Shown here piece by piece: positions 50,682 through 59,638 of a stretch of 64,000 bases of DNA. The position numbers were made by a program, and so were the translations under genes. This stretch comes from Bacteroidota bacterium (lineage in GTDB: Bacteria; Bacteroidota; Ignavibacteria; Palsa-1295), in assembly GCA_030706745.1 (NCBI GenBank), contig JAUZNX010000003.1, forward strand, positions 124,001-188,000, given 5' to 3'. The notes under the pieces were generated by a model that saw only the letters and a list, made by a program, of their open reading frames with translations, was not told the DNA's origin and searched no databases. Numbering within the stretch: the stretch's first letter is position 1; every line of letters begins with the position of its first letter.

Positions 50682-51614
50682 TCAGACAGCGACGCCACCG
50701 TTGTGCTTTACGGTGTAAAGGCCAGGGGCACCAGCATTCGCACCCGCATTATCAGCGGGCTTTTGTACCAGGTCCTGACGTGTGCAATGGTAAAGGCCAG
50801 ACTCATCTATTGGGAAGAAGTCCTTGTAGCCCTCCATGGTCGTAGTGAATTCGTTAAGATTACCCGCGCCAGGAATAAGAGCATAGTCGCGATTCTCCGT
50901 CAGTTCATCATATACTTGCATGGCACTGAGGGACTCGAATCGGTGACTCTTGAAAATGTTCAATACAGTCCGGACAAATAGATTGTCCTCACGATTGACA
51001 GTTAACTGATGCGATGAGATTATTCGGGTACCGTCACCCTTCTCCAGAGCTTCTCGCAGCTTAGTCTTGGGGCTTCTGTCCCGCAAGGTCCAGGTTTTGG
51101 AGCCTCGATCATATTCAATATAGTCCTGTCGAATATTGCGCAAGGTAATCGCAAATGATTTATATGGCATTTCCGTATCGATTCGCTCCATCAGACCCTG
51201 GGCAACAAGATGCTCATACAGCTCGCTTGACTTGACTGGGCGATTGGAGCGCTGAACATAGTATGACATCGCAATCAAAGCATCTTCTGAAATTTCAGGC
51301 TTTTTCAACGGACCGACTTTCTTTGCCGGACGGCCCGGCGAGCGGTGGGCAACCATATCCGGAGATCCAGCAGCAAGTTGTTCTCCATGTTCAAGTCCCA
51401 ATTCCGTTATTCGGGGTAGCGACATCCAGCGTGGATCACCAGTAGAGCCATCGCCAATCAATGTCGAGAGCGCTTCTGTGATGCGGGTCGCTCGCGATTC
51501 CAATGCCGGCTTTCGCAAGTCGATCACGCGAAGTTCTTCTTTGATGACGCCCAACTCGGCGCGAAGACGCTCGATAGCATCTGTTAATCCGTCTCCCTTT
51601 GTGCGATAGTTCAT
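50682..51614 (-). CDS. Putative DNA-binding protein (coiled coil, AT-hook-like, winged-helix-like)
   Basis: The 310-residue protein has an N-terminal coiled coil (about 10-52; IERLRAELGVIKEELRVI), an AT-hook-like basic patch RSPGRPAKKVGPLKK (about 90-105), then a winged-helix-like module (about 110-185; RPVKSSELYEHLVAQGL ... LRNIRQDYIEYDRGSKTWTL). The rest (185-310) is not recognised. A HARE-HTH or related fold is possible by pattern. No partner or target is evident. It runs to the shared tRNA-Cys terminator. Confidence 0.55.
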   Translation of the reverse strand: MNYRTKGDGLTDAIERLRAELGVIKEELRVIDLRKPALESRATRITEALSTLIGDGSTGDPRWMSLPRITELGLEHGEQLAAGSPDMVAHRSPGRPAKKVGPLKKPEISEDALIAMSYYVQRSNRPVKSSELYEHLVAQGLMERIDTEMPYKSFAITLRNIRQDYIEYDRGSKTWTLRDRSPKTKLREALEKGDGTRIISSHQLTVNREDNLFVRTVLNIFKSHRFESLSAMQVYDELTENRDYALIPGAGNLNEFTTTMEGYKDFFPIDESGLYHCTRQDLVQKPADNAGANAGAPGLYTVKHNGGVAV

Positions 51615-51946
51615 AGTATTGGTTTCGGTGGTATTAGAGGTCGTGGGTATGCGCCGGTTGCCTGAAGCTTATCCAGGATCGGAGCGATGTACTTTAAGAA
51701 ACATCAGCCAGATTGTCCTGTTGTCTTATTCCTCGGTACGCCTGAGAAATAGTCCGCCTTCCTGTTGTGGAAGTGCCATGGTTGGAATGACTGAGGTTGC
51801 TGTGAAATGGTAAAGAATAACTGGCAATACAGGTCTGCAAGGTTGCTTCAATAATCGCTTGACAGACCCCTGAGTTCGTCACTACCTGACACTTCTCCTC
51901 TTGCAAATGTTCCAGCAAAAATGAGCATTTATCCACTTTGGGTAAA
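51615..51946. other. Gap between two minus-strand genes
   Basis: About 330 nt between the coiled-coil/winged-helix-like gene and the SDR. I find no convincing ORF, RNA, repeat or consensus promoter. Confidence 0.5.
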
Positions 51947-52708
51947 CTAATGCCGGGCCACGCCGCCATCCACATTTAAAGTCTGTCCGGTGATGATCGT
52001 GGAGGCATCTGAAGCCAAAAAGGACACGATGCGCGCAATATCCTCAGGGGTTTCCGGATGTTCAATCGATTGAGGTGGCAGTAAATGTTCCAAAATATTC
52101 CCTTGAGTCAATCGAGCGCCAGGAGGACGCTGTGTTGCGGTCAATCCAATGGTAATGGCATTTACGGTAATTCCGTATTTTCCAATCTCGCTGGCAAGCG
52201 CCCGTGTGAATCCCACAACACCCATTTTGCTGGTCACATAATGAACGAGGTATGGAGTGCCAAGCCAAATTGTATTACTGGAAAGATTGATGATGCGACC
52301 ATATCCTTGTTGCTTCATGCTTGGAAGCACGGCCTTGGTTGCCAGGAAGAGACCAGTCAGATTAACATCCATAACCTGTTTCCACGACTCGAGCGAGAGC
52401 AACTCAAATGGCTCTTCATCATAGATGCCCGCATTGTTGACCAGAATATCAATTCGTCCGAATCTCTCTCTGACTTGAGCTGCCATTGCACGAGTCGAGG
52501 ATTCGCTCGTCACGTCAAGATCGATGACAAGGGGCTCCCTCGCCCCGGGAATACTGCGAAGGTGTTCAACCGTTTCGATCGGTTCAACAATATCACCGAG
52601 GACGACCTGCGCCCCCGTGCGGGCAAATTCCGCCGCAAATGCGCGACCATTGCCGATTGCGGCTCCCGTTACAATAACGACCCTTCCCTCGTGAAGACCT
52701 GTATCCAT
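51947..52708 (-). CDS. Classical short-chain dehydrogenase/reductase
   Basis: The 253-residue enzyme has T14-G-A-A-I-G19-N-G21 for dinucleotide binding, NNAG near 90, a serine in IINLSSN, Y-x3-K in HYVTSKMG and NAITIGLT. GQTLNVDGG is the usual C-terminus. Aspartate in GDIVEP after the second strand suggests NAD rather than NADP. Substrate unknown. It is divergent from the ABC transporter operon. Confidence 0.93.
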   Translation of the reverse strand: MDTGLHEGRVVIVTGAAIGNGRAFAAEFARTGAQVVLGDIVEPIETVEHLRSIPGAREPLVIDLDVTSESSTRAMAAQVRERFGRIDILVNNAGIYDEEPFELLSLESWKQVMDVNLTGLFLATKAVLPSMKQQGYGRIINLSSNTIWLGTPYLVHYVTSKMGVVGFTRALASEIGKYGITVNAITIGLTATQRPPGARLTQGNILEHLLPPQSIEHPETPEDIARIVSFLASDASTIITGQTLNVDGGVARH

Positions 52709-52745
52709 TCTGAATGATTCTCGTATGCGGTGGCAAAGTTTAACG

Positions 52746-52753
52746 TAAATTTG
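52746..52753 (+). promoter_or_regulatory. -7 box (TAAATTTG) before the ABC operon
   Basis: Exact TAnnTTTG match 43 nt before the ABC ATPase ATG (52796). The -33 TTG is absent. Confidence 0.45.
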
Positions 52754-52795
52754 AGTTCATCGTTTCGTATATCGTCTACGGTGCAATTGCCCATT

Positions 52796-53722
52796 ATGGA
52801 AGCAGCAATCTCGACCATCGCACTCGTCAAGACCTTCGGGTCCGGCTCCAAGGCCGTCCACGCTCTGCAATCCGTCTCGTTAGCAGTCGGACGGGGCGAG
52901 ATATTCGGGCTGCTTGGCCCGAATGGAGCAGGCAAAACCACGCTCATCAAGTGCGCGCTCGGAATCGTATTTCCATCCAAAGGCGCCGGGACGATCATGG
53001 GCTACCCGTTCGGGTCCGTCGCCGCGAAGGAGCACATTGGCTACTTGCCGGAGAACCACCGCTATCCCCCACACCTGACCGGCGGCCAGGTGCTCCGGTA
53101 CTTTGGCAAGCTCTCCGGACTCCAGGAACCGGTGCTCTCCGAACGCATCAGCAACACGCTCAAGATCACGGGCATGTCCGATTGGCGTGACACAAAGGTC
53201 CGCAAATACTCCAAGGGCATGATGCAGCGCCTCGGATTGGCCCAGGCGCTCATCAACGATCCCGATCTGATCATGCTTGACGAACCGACCGATGGGGTCG
53301 ATCCCGTCGGGCGCAAAGAGATTCGTGAGGTGCTGCTGCGCCTCAAGAGCGAAGGAAAGACCGTGTTCCTGAACTCGCATCTGCTCTCGGAAGTCGAGCG
53401 CATCAGCGATCGAGTTGCCATACTCGATCACGGCAAAGTTATCCGCGAAGGCCGGGTAGAAGAACTCACGCGTGCAGGCGAGACCTACGAACTGAAACTC
53501 GACCGGCTCGATGATGTGGTGCTCGAGCAGCTTCACGCCCGCATCACGAATGCCGAGGAGCGCGCGATTGAGATCGACTGCGCATCCAGCGATGATTTGA
53601 ACCGCGCAATGGACACGCTTCGCGCGGCAGGCATCAACATCGCGAGCATGGCGCCCAAACGATCTTCGCTCGAAGATATCTTTGTCGATCTCATCCAGTC
53701 CAGCGACATAACACACCAATGA
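52796..53722 (+). CDS. ABC transporter ATP-binding protein
   Basis: The 308-residue ATPase has Walker A GPNGAGKT (41-48), a Q-loop-like IGYLPENHRYPP, the signature YSKGMMQRL, Walker B LIMLDEPTDGVDP and the H-loop LNSHLL. It fits the NatA/CcmA-like exporter group with a C-terminal extension (about 215-308). The ATG at 52796 follows family alignment; upstream in-frame codons are non-conserved. It overlaps the permease gene by ATGA, giving a two-gene exporter. Cargo unknown. Confidence 0.93.
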   Translation: MEAAISTIALVKTFGSGSKAVHALQSVSLAVGRGEIFGLLGPNGAGKTTLIKCALGIVFPSKGAGTIMGYPFGSVAAKEHIGYLPENHRYPPHLTGGQVLRYFGKLSGLQEPVLSERISNTLKITGMSDWRDTKVRKYSKGMMQRLGLAQALINDPDLIMLDEPTDGVDPVGRKEIREVLLRLKSEGKTVFLNSHLLSEVERISDRVAILDHGKVIREGRVEELTRAGETYELKLDRLDDVVLEQLHARITNAEERAIEIDCASSDDLNRAMDTLRAAGINIASMAPKRSSLEDIFVDLIQSSDITHQ

Positions 53723-54558
53723 AATACTTAGCCATTATCGAAGATACCATCCGGGAAGGTCTTGCGAAGAAGACGATTCTTGGCATGTTCATCGTGTCCA
53801 CTGTCGCGATTATCGTCGCCGCACTCCTATTCCAAATGGATGTGATTCAGCATGGACTGCTCGCGCCAGCGCAGGGACATGTCCGGACGGGTAACGGTGC
53901 GCCGACCAATATGCTGGGAGTGACGGTCCTCGACATGGTCTGGACTGGCGTCGCCAATCTTCTTCTTTGGGTCGTCGTCCTCGTCGGGGCCTTCGTAACG
54001 ACCGGCTTCGTGACATCCATTATGGAGAAGGGCACCATCGATCTTCTGCTTTCAAAGCCGGTCCCGCGCTGGCTCTACATCGCCGGACGGTATTCTGGCT
54101 CCGTGCTGATCATCCTCGCTGAGGTTACATTTCTGATCCTCTGCCTGTGGCTTGTGGCAGGAATTTCTCTCGGCACATGGGACGCGGACTTCCTCTGGAG
54201 CATTCCGATTATCACGCTCGCCTTCGCCGGCATCTATGCCGTGATTACCCTTTTCGGCATCCTCACGCGAAGCAGTTGGTTCGCGCTCATACTCGCACTG
54301 GCGCTCTATCTCGTAACAGGGATCATTCTTCCCGCCGGCGCGTGGATCAATCGCCTGCTGACCGGCGAAACCGACCGGGGCGCCACGTATGTCATTGCCA
54401 AAATCCTGAACTACGCCGCTCCATCCCTGCTCTCCGGCTCACTCACATCAACGCTGGTACACCGGCCTGTTGAGCCCACGCCAATCCTGCTGACAGCCGG
54501 ACTCTCGCTCGCCTATCTCGCGCTGGCAAGCTGGGCCTTCTCGAAAAAGGAATTCTAA
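53719..54558 (+). CDS. ABC-2 type transporter permease
   Basis: The 279-residue protein has six hydrophobic spans with the N-terminal amphipathic stretch IIEDTIREGLAKKTILG and the GTIDLLLSKPVPRW element that follows helix 2 in ABC-2 permeases. It pairs with the upstream ATPase (4-nt overlap). It is of the family with NatB and CcmB-type proteins. Its stop codon lies 2 nt from that of the convergent T9SS gene. Confidence 0.9.
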   Translation: MKYLAIIEDTIREGLAKKTILGMFIVSTVAIIVAALLFQMDVIQHGLLAPAQGHVRTGNGAPTNMLGVTVLDMVWTGVANLLLWVVVLVGAFVTTGFVTSIMEKGTIDLLLSKPVPRWLYIAGRYSGSVLIILAEVTFLILCLWLVAGISLGTWDADFLWSIPIITLAFAGIYAVITLFGILTRSSWFALILALALYLVTGIILPAGAWINRLLTGETDRGATYVIAKILNYAAPSLLSGSLTSTLVHRPVEPTPILLTAGLSLAYLALASWAFSKKEF

Positions 54559-54560
54559 CG

Positions 54561-57500
54561 CTACTTCCTGACCATAAACCGCTTCATCGAAGCAAACCCG
54601 GCGCTCCGCGCTCGGAGGATGTAGACTCCACTCGCAAACCCCGAAACATCGAGCGAGAGCGTTGCCTCCGTTGTCATGCCGTGCGCGCGAACGATGCCAA
54701 GCGCATCCAAGACTTCGTACACAACCGGCGTTGACGTGCTGTTCTCGAAATTGATTCGAACCTCACTCTGCGCCGGATTGGGTATGATGCTCTCGATCGT
54801 AAACGACTGATAATCGATATAATGCGAAAGCAGTGAGTCCCCGCAAGCGGGATCGAGTGCGAACGTGATCGCCGGACTTGCACTGTCAATCGAAAGACAA
54901 GTTGTTTGAGATGAGATGGTTGGCTGCGTTACGCTGATGGATGTTCGCATCGTGTCCGTTACAAACGTCTGACAATCCACGTTTGCAATAACTGTATCGA
55001 CCGAAAGGGCAAACCCTTGCGGAAGTGCGACTGAAATGTTGACACCAGAATAATCCGATTGGCCAATTACAGCCTGCGCTCCCACAATCGGCGATGACAC
55101 CGAAAGGGGTGTCAGCAAGTCTGTTCGCATGTTCAGCCGGAAGGCAATAATATTGGCATACGCGATCGCGCTCGTGGCGTTTGCACGAACCGGAATTGTC
55201 ACATGCTCTTGTTTGGAAGCGGAGAAGGCAGCTTGTACCAGATGCACATTCAACTGTGGCGGAGCGATTGCGCTTGCCGAAAGCGAATACGTTGTGTCGT
55301 GCTCCACTCCATCGGCTCCGTGATAATATGCTCTAACGATACAGGCATCCAATCCGGCACTTTGAGGGATGTAACTCACTCGCAGGTGGCCGCTGCCCGA
55401 ACTTGGGATGGTATCGCCAATTCCCGACAAGACTCGGAACGGCACGCAAACGCCGGTCACCGAATCGATCACGATGCCTGTACAGGAAAGATTCGGAAGA
55501 TCGATCTGGCCGGTATCTCCACCGCACGAGGCAACGACTTGTGGCATCGCGAGTGAGCCACCCGCAAGGGCGGCAGCATCCGCCAATGCGAACGCTTGCA
55601 GAGGAACAATGTCCCTTCCCGCGTTGGTCATGATGACGAGCGTGTCGTAGAACAGCCCCGGCGCTGGCGAGGCGAATGTGACGAGCACCGTATCGCGCGC
55701 GCCAACCGGGAGGGCGGCGGGGTCACCACCTACTACGCGGAAAGGTGGTGTCAAAACTGAGCCACTACAAGTCAGGGTGTCGCAGCCTGTGCTTTGAATC
55801 ACCACCCCCAATGTCTTTGATGAGCAAGTCGAGACCGTATCGAAGAGGAGCCCGTTCGTGGATAATACCATCGCTGGTGTCCCACGCGAGATATGGACAT
55901 TTAGAGTGACCGTCGTATCGAACGGCGAGGTGCCTACAACATGAATCCTAACCGCGAGCGCCGTATCGCCGACATGGAGCGGTGCAATACCAGAGCCTGG
56001 GATCACGCGAACACTGAGCGTGCTTGTTGAACCTGTATCCAGCCTGACAGGAAGTGAACTCAGCAGCGTGAGACTTGCTGGCAGAGAGATCGAATCAATC
56101 TCCATCGAATTGCATGTCGGGTTCTGTAGCGTCAAGGTCCCCGTGACTGAATCGCACATGCGTGTAGTAAGAGTGTCGCTCGCAATCACGAATGACCGCG
56201 AATCCGCAACCGCGGAGCCACGGGCGAGAAGAGTATCCGTATGATGCGCTGTACCATCAAAGGAAAAGATCACAATGCGTCCGCTATCCATTTCGGCTTG
56301 CGTGGGCTTATACGAAACCGGAAAATGTAGCGCAACCGTCCCGGTTGCGGGCGCGGTGAAACTCTTGACCTTCTTGAATGTAAAGCCCGATCCACTAATC
56401 GGTTGAAACACAATCGAATCCACCGTGACCGCCTCGCACCCATGCGCGCTCACGCTGAACGAATCGGTTACGAGACGTGGCTTGCACATTGACTGCACCC
56501 CGAAATCATAGAGCGGTTTCGCAGCCAAATTCAGCACGCCGGGATTATCGTGGATAACGAGAGTGAGATGGAATGTGGTGTCGATCTCTAGCCAGTCCTC
56601 GCGCCGCAGGCGGCCATGCACGGTGAGCGGGTATGTGCCGGGCTGCTTCGGCAAAATTGTAATCAACGCCGTGTCGCTCGGCTGCCCATCACCGATAAAC
56701 CGATTGTGGAGCACGGTATAGTATCCGTTCGGGCCGATGCTATCGATCGCAACCGAATCGAGAAAATATCTCAAGCAACCGGCATTTGTAAGCGTAAACT
56801 GAAATCCCGCCGAATCGCACAGCTTCGTGATGAGCGTATCCTTCGGCGCGCCAAGATGCGCCACGGCGAGGCTCGGCCAGTCCGAGGCCGAGAGCGCGCC
56901 ATCGCCGCCGTCGGTCGTCTTCCAAATATTGTGGTAAGCATCCATCGCAAACACCGTTGCGCCGGTGCCGACGGCGCACAACCGATGGTCGAGCAGCCCA
57001 GATGGACCCCCAACGGGTATCCATGTTTGGCCGTGATCTGTGGTGCGAATAAGTCCGCTATCAGGAACCGCTGCTCTTTCACGCTGCGCGTATACTGCTT
57101 TGCAACCGCCAGCCGTTATGCCGCCCGTGAGATAAGGCTGGCCCGGCACATGCTGGGCGCTCCACGTCGCGCCACCGTCTGTGGAGTGGCCGATCTCACC
57201 GCCGTTAACTTTGACGTATTGCCCGGGCTGAGCGTTGGGATCGAGGTACTCTTCCTCAGCCCGAAAGCACTCCAAATTATGTGGTAGCACGCACGCTGAA
57301 AAGGCAGCATGGAGCTTCGTTCCACGCGCCCAGGTTTGGCCCCCATTTGTGGTATAGATTGCGCCTGAATCGTCACCGTGCCCTCCGTCAGGACTTATGA
57401 CTACCTCATCAAAGTTGCCTGTAACAGAACCTTGAAATCCGGCGGGTGGGCCAACTTTCGTTCCTATGGATTGCAACCACGTAGAACCACCATTAGACGA

Positions 57501-57989
57501 AAAATAAAGTACCGGATTACTGGCATAAAGTGTATCGTGCACCGAATACACGCCGGACGTATAGGTCATAAACGAAGGCGTTATTCTCTGCCAGGAGACT
57601 CCGCCGTTTGTTGTTTCAAAAATACCACCACCTTGAGAACCGTTCCATGCGTTAGTATTGCAAGCTGCATAGCCATGGAACGGACTGGTGAAGAACAAAT
57701 CAGCAGTGTTCTCCGGCAACTGGCCAATTGCCGAAGACCAGGTCATTCCGCCGTTCGTGGATTTGTACAAATTTGGATACCCAGGATTGCCACTGCCTGG
57801 CGGGCCAGCTATGCCACCATAGTTATTATATACGAACCCAACACTATCGTTCAAGAAATAGGGACACATGGTCCCATTGAATCGCCCAACGATATTCCAA
57901 TGCTGCGCAAAAGCAGTTGAGGACCAAAGGAGCAAGAGCACAGCAAAGATTGCCGTGCTCACGCGATTGTTGGAACGGTCAGGGTTCAT
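54561..57989 (-). CDS. Large T9SS cargo with Asp-box repeats
   Basis: The 1142-residue protein has a signal peptide (about 12-29, ending AFAQ). An N-terminal domain of six or more BNR/Asp-box units (TNGG-x-TW or TDGG-x-TW; about 60-370) suggests a sialidase-like beta-propeller. A run of ~100-residue Ig-like modules (about 390-900) with paired cysteines follows, then a cohesin-like segment (about 930-1040), and a type A T9SS sorting domain (FTIESIIPNPAQSEV ... GVYILRARSAGF). It is probably a surface or secreted protein. It carries the shared two-block promoter motif almost touching its start. Confidence 0.86.
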   Translation of the reverse strand: MNPDRSNNRVSTAIFAVLLLLWSSTAFAQHWNIVGRFNGTMCPYFLNDSVGFVYNNYGGIAGPPGSGNPGYPNLYKSTNGGMTWSSAIGQLPENTADLFFTSPFHGYAACNTNAWNGSQGGGIFETTNGGVSWQRITPSFMTYTSGVYSVHDTLYASNPVLYFSSNGGSTWLQSIGTKVGPPAGFQGSVTGNFDEVVISPDGGHGDDSGAIYTTNGGQTWARGTKLHAAFSACVLPHNLECFRAEEEYLDPNAQPGQYVKVNGGEIGHSTDGGATWSAQHVPGQPYLTGGITAGGCKAVYAQRERAAVPDSGLIRTTDHGQTWIPVGGPSGLLDHRLCAVGTGATVFAMDAYHNIWKTTDGGDGALSASDWPSLAVAHLGAPKDTLITKLCDSAGFQFTLTNAGCLRYFLDSVAIDSIGPNGYYTVLHNRFIGDGQPSDTALITILPKQPGTYPLTVHGRLRREDWLEIDTTFHLTLVIHDNPGVLNLAAKPLYDFGVQSMCKPRLVTDSFSVSAHGCEAVTVDSIVFQPISGSGFTFKKVKSFTAPATGTVALHFPVSYKPTQAEMDSGRIVIFSFDGTAHHTDTLLARGSAVADSRSFVIASDTLTTRMCDSVTGTLTLQNPTCNSMEIDSISLPASLTLLSSLPVRLDTGSTSTLSVRVIPGSGIAPLHVGDTALAVRIHVVGTSPFDTTVTLNVHISRGTPAMVLSTNGLLFDTVSTCSSKTLGVVIQSTGCDTLTCSGSVLTPPFRVVGGDPAALPVGARDTVLVTFASPAPGLFYDTLVIMTNAGRDIVPLQAFALADAAALAGGSLAMPQVVASCGGDTGQIDLPNLSCTGIVIDSVTGVCVPFRVLSGIGDTIPSSGSGHLRVSYIPQSAGLDACIVRAYYHGADGVEHDTTYSLSASAIAPPQLNVHLVQAAFSASKQEHVTIPVRANATSAIAYANIIAFRLNMRTDLLTPLSVSSPIVGAQAVIGQSDYSGVNISVALPQGFALSVDTVIANVDCQTFVTDTMRTSISVTQPTISSQTTCLSIDSASPAITFALDPACGDSLLSHYIDYQSFTIESIIPNPAQSEVRINFENSTSTPVVYEVLDALGIVRAHGMTTEATLSLDVSGFASGVYILRARSAGFASMKRFMVRK

Positions 57990-58007
57990 TCTTGCGGGAG
58001 TCTCCGT

Positions 58008-58041
58008 ATTTAAAACGCTCGAGATCCACTCCGGTTACAAA
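58008..58041 (-). promoter_or_regulatory. Two-block promoter-like motif (copy 2), ECF-sigma type spacing
   Basis: Minus strand: TTTGTAACCGGAG, 5 nt (differing from copy 1), CTCGAGCGTTTTAAAT. The same blocks and gap occur at 10209-10242. Here the end of the second block is only about 20 nt before the ATG at 57989, so the leader would be very short. Confidence 0.6.
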
Positions 58042-58088
58042 ACTATTTTCAAATCGCCGTTACTGGGTCAGAATCGGATATAATGAAA

Positions 58089-58300
58089 CGCTTGAGCTTC
58101 AGCGAACATTCGGGGCTTCGAGGCTCGCTCAAAGCGTGAATGTAGCGCACGCTTCAGCTTGCGCGAATATTCGGAGCGTCGAGGCTCGCGCAAGCGTGCG
58201 CTAATCCTCCGCGACATTTTGAAGAACCAAAGTTCGCGCAAGCTAAAGCGTGCGCTACACTTGCGATGCTCGCGCAAGCTCATAGGGCGCGCCACATTTT
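58089..58300. repeat. REP-like cluster with a 26-bp inverted repeat
   Basis: GTAGCGCACGCTTCAGCTTG (58142-58161, running to 58167) is matched in reverse at 58233-58258 with 25 of 26 bases. Between them is a further GCTCGCGCAAGCGTGCGC. A diverged second unit (58089-58140) has CGCTTGAGCTTCAGCGAACA and CATTCGG...TCGAGGCTCG in the same order. No transposase is present. Confidence 0.75.
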
Positions 58301-58325
58301 TTTTTCGATTATTTTGAGGAAGGGC

Positions 58326-58457
58326 TTGCATCCCGTCGTTTGATGTGCTATATTGGTTGTGGGGTTACAGGCACCCATTGCTCATTGACAAAAGACTCAT
58401 CGCTGCTCATGGGAGCGGGGAGGGCGTTCATTAAATGACAACTCAAAAGAGAGAATT
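58326..58457 (+). ncRNA. Promoter plus leader element, copy B (free-standing)
   Basis: Promoter TTGCAT-N17-TATATT (58326-58354) lies in the same position as in copy A. Block 1 is 58369-58391 (identical 23 nt), a variable hairpin CGCT...AGCG follows in place of TGCG...CGCA, and block 2 ends at 58457 with AACTCAAAAGAGAGAATT. Next gene on this strand: none; the region converges on the adenosyltransferase. It looks like a small transcript. Start and end are inferred. Confidence 0.6.
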
Positions 58458-58494
58458 AAAGTACTACTTTAACTTCCGGCACCTATTGCAATAG
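58435..58494 (+). CDS. 19-codon mini-ORF in leader copy B
   Basis: ATG at 58435 with GGGGAGG 10 nt before it. The frame reads MTTQKRELKYYFNFRHLLQ then TAG. The first seven codons match the frame in copy A (MTIQKRE). The second half is rich in Tyr, Phe and Leu and lies across a TTAAAGT/ACTTTAA hairpin (58456-58472). A 14-nt palindrome CCTATTGCAATAGG overlaps the stop. Could be a leader peptide or a decayed start of a gene. Confidence 0.45.
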   Translation: MTTQKRELKYYFNFRHLLQ

Positions 58495-58540
58495 GCAAGC
58501 TGAAAATACAGCGCGAAATGCCGCTGCTTTGCCGTAGGAA

Positions 58541-59113
58541 TTAGACTTTTCTGGCGGCATCCGTAGCAGCCGCTCCTGCCCACTCGATGTCGCGCACGCC
58601 AGCAAGCTGGTTTGCGCGGCGGGCAAGGACGAAGAGCAAGTCCGAAAGGCGGTTCAGATAGATGATATCGTTGGGACCGATCTTCTCGCGTGTGGTAAGC
58701 GTAACGAGCAGCCGTTCGGCGCGGCGGCAGACGGTGCGGGCATGGTGCAGATGCGCAGCGAGCGGTGTGCCGCCCGGCAGTATGAACCGTTTGAGCGATG
58801 GCAATTGTGCATCGTGCTCATCGATCGCGAGTTCGAGCGCTCGAACTTGCGATTCCCCAATGCGGGGGACTTCGTAATCGGACCTGGTTTCGAGCGGAGT
58901 GGCAAGATCGCCGCCGAGCACGAACAACTCCTCCGATATGCGCTGTAACAAATCAACGAACAGCTCACCGGACGCTGCGCGGACTAAGCCAATGCACGAA
59001 TTCAATTCGTCAACGGTGCCGTATGCTTCGATGCGGGGCGAGTCTTTTGGAACGCGGCCTCCGCCGAAGAGTCCGGTCGTTCCGTCATCGCCCGTCTTGG
59101 TGTAGATTTTCAT
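58541..59113 (-). CDS. ATP:cob(I)alamin adenosyltransferase, PduO type
   Basis: The 190-residue protein has the PduO N-terminal TKTGDDGTTGLFGG (5-18), VDELNSCIG, the RRAERLLVTL helix and NRLSDLLFVLARR. It adds the adenosyl group of ATP to cobalamin. Last gene of the minus-strand envelope run; 43 nt separate it from the coiled-coil protein upstream. No B12-using enzyme or riboswitch is seen here. Confidence 0.95.
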   Translation of the reverse strand: MKIYTKTGDDGTTGLFGGGRVPKDSPRIEAYGTVDELNSCIGLVRAASGELFVDLLQRISEELFVLGGDLATPLETRSDYEVPRIGESQVRALELAIDEHDAQLPSLKRFILPGGTPLAAHLHHARTVCRRAERLLVTLTTREKIGPNDIIYLNRLSDLLFVLARRANQLAGVRDIEWAGAAATDAARKV

Positions 59114-59156
59114 CGGTCGTTATGTGTTCCATGAATACATGGGGCGCACGGTAAGA

Positions 59157-59387
59157 TCATGGTTGCAGGGATTCATGTAACAGGCGTTTCAAGTATTCGA
59201 TCTTCTCCCGAAGCGCAGCAATTTCCTGCGGCGCCACAGCTTTGGAGGCTGGCTTCTGGTAGTAGATTTCGAGAGCATTTAGTTCGATGAGCATGTCAGT
59301 CAGCATGGTTAGCGCCGTCTTGAGATTGCCCGAGCGCTTGCCGTGCTTGAATTGCTCGTCTTCAAGAAGCTCTGAGTATTCTTTCAT
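59157..59387 (-). CDS. Small coiled-coil protein, unassigned
   Basis: The 76-residue protein is almost all helical (heptads in LKTALTMLTDMLIELNALEIYY and EIAALREKIEYLKRLLHE). No signal or membrane span. It overlaps the preceding gene by ATGA, and thus is translationally linked to a small membrane protein. Function unknown. Confidence 0.6.
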   Translation of the reverse strand: MKEYSELLEDEQFKHGKRSGNLKTALTMLTDMLIELNALEIYYQKPASKAVAPQEIAALREKIEYLKRLLHESLQP

Positions 59388-59638
59388 GCACTCGGGACAA
59401 TTTGAGGGACAAATGGTGATTGTAGGATAGCTCCATATCGCCGGTACAACGCGCGGCTGCGTTGGCGCTGATTAATGATGCGAGTAATCGGCGTACGCCG
59501 CCATTGCTTCTGCTCTATCTCAGCAGCGGCATAGACGACTGGTCCGACGGAAATGAGAAACAGGAAAAAGGCTAGCTCAGCAATGCGCTTGCGAAGCGGA
59601 ATCGACTTCGATTGTATCACGAATTCCTTGAACGTCAA
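59384..59638 (-). CDS. Small single-span membrane protein, unassigned
   Basis: The 84-residue protein (TTG start at 59638) has one membrane span (about 20-41, ELAFFLFLISVGPVVYAAAE) with a basic stretch after it (RRTPITRIINQRQRSRALYRRYG). Its start overlaps the family 9 glycosyltransferase stop (TTGA) and its end overlaps the coiled-coil gene. It could anchor its partner at the inner membrane. Function unknown. Confidence 0.55.
   Translation of the reverse strand: MTFKEFVIQSKSIPLRKRIAELAFFLFLISVGPVVYAAAEIEQKQWRRTPITRIINQRQRSRALYRRYGAILQSPFVPQIVPSA

Noticed and set aside
52880-53719. 279-codon open frame antisense to the ABC ATPase
   Set aside because: Shadow of a biased gene; the plus-strand protein has all ATPase motifs.
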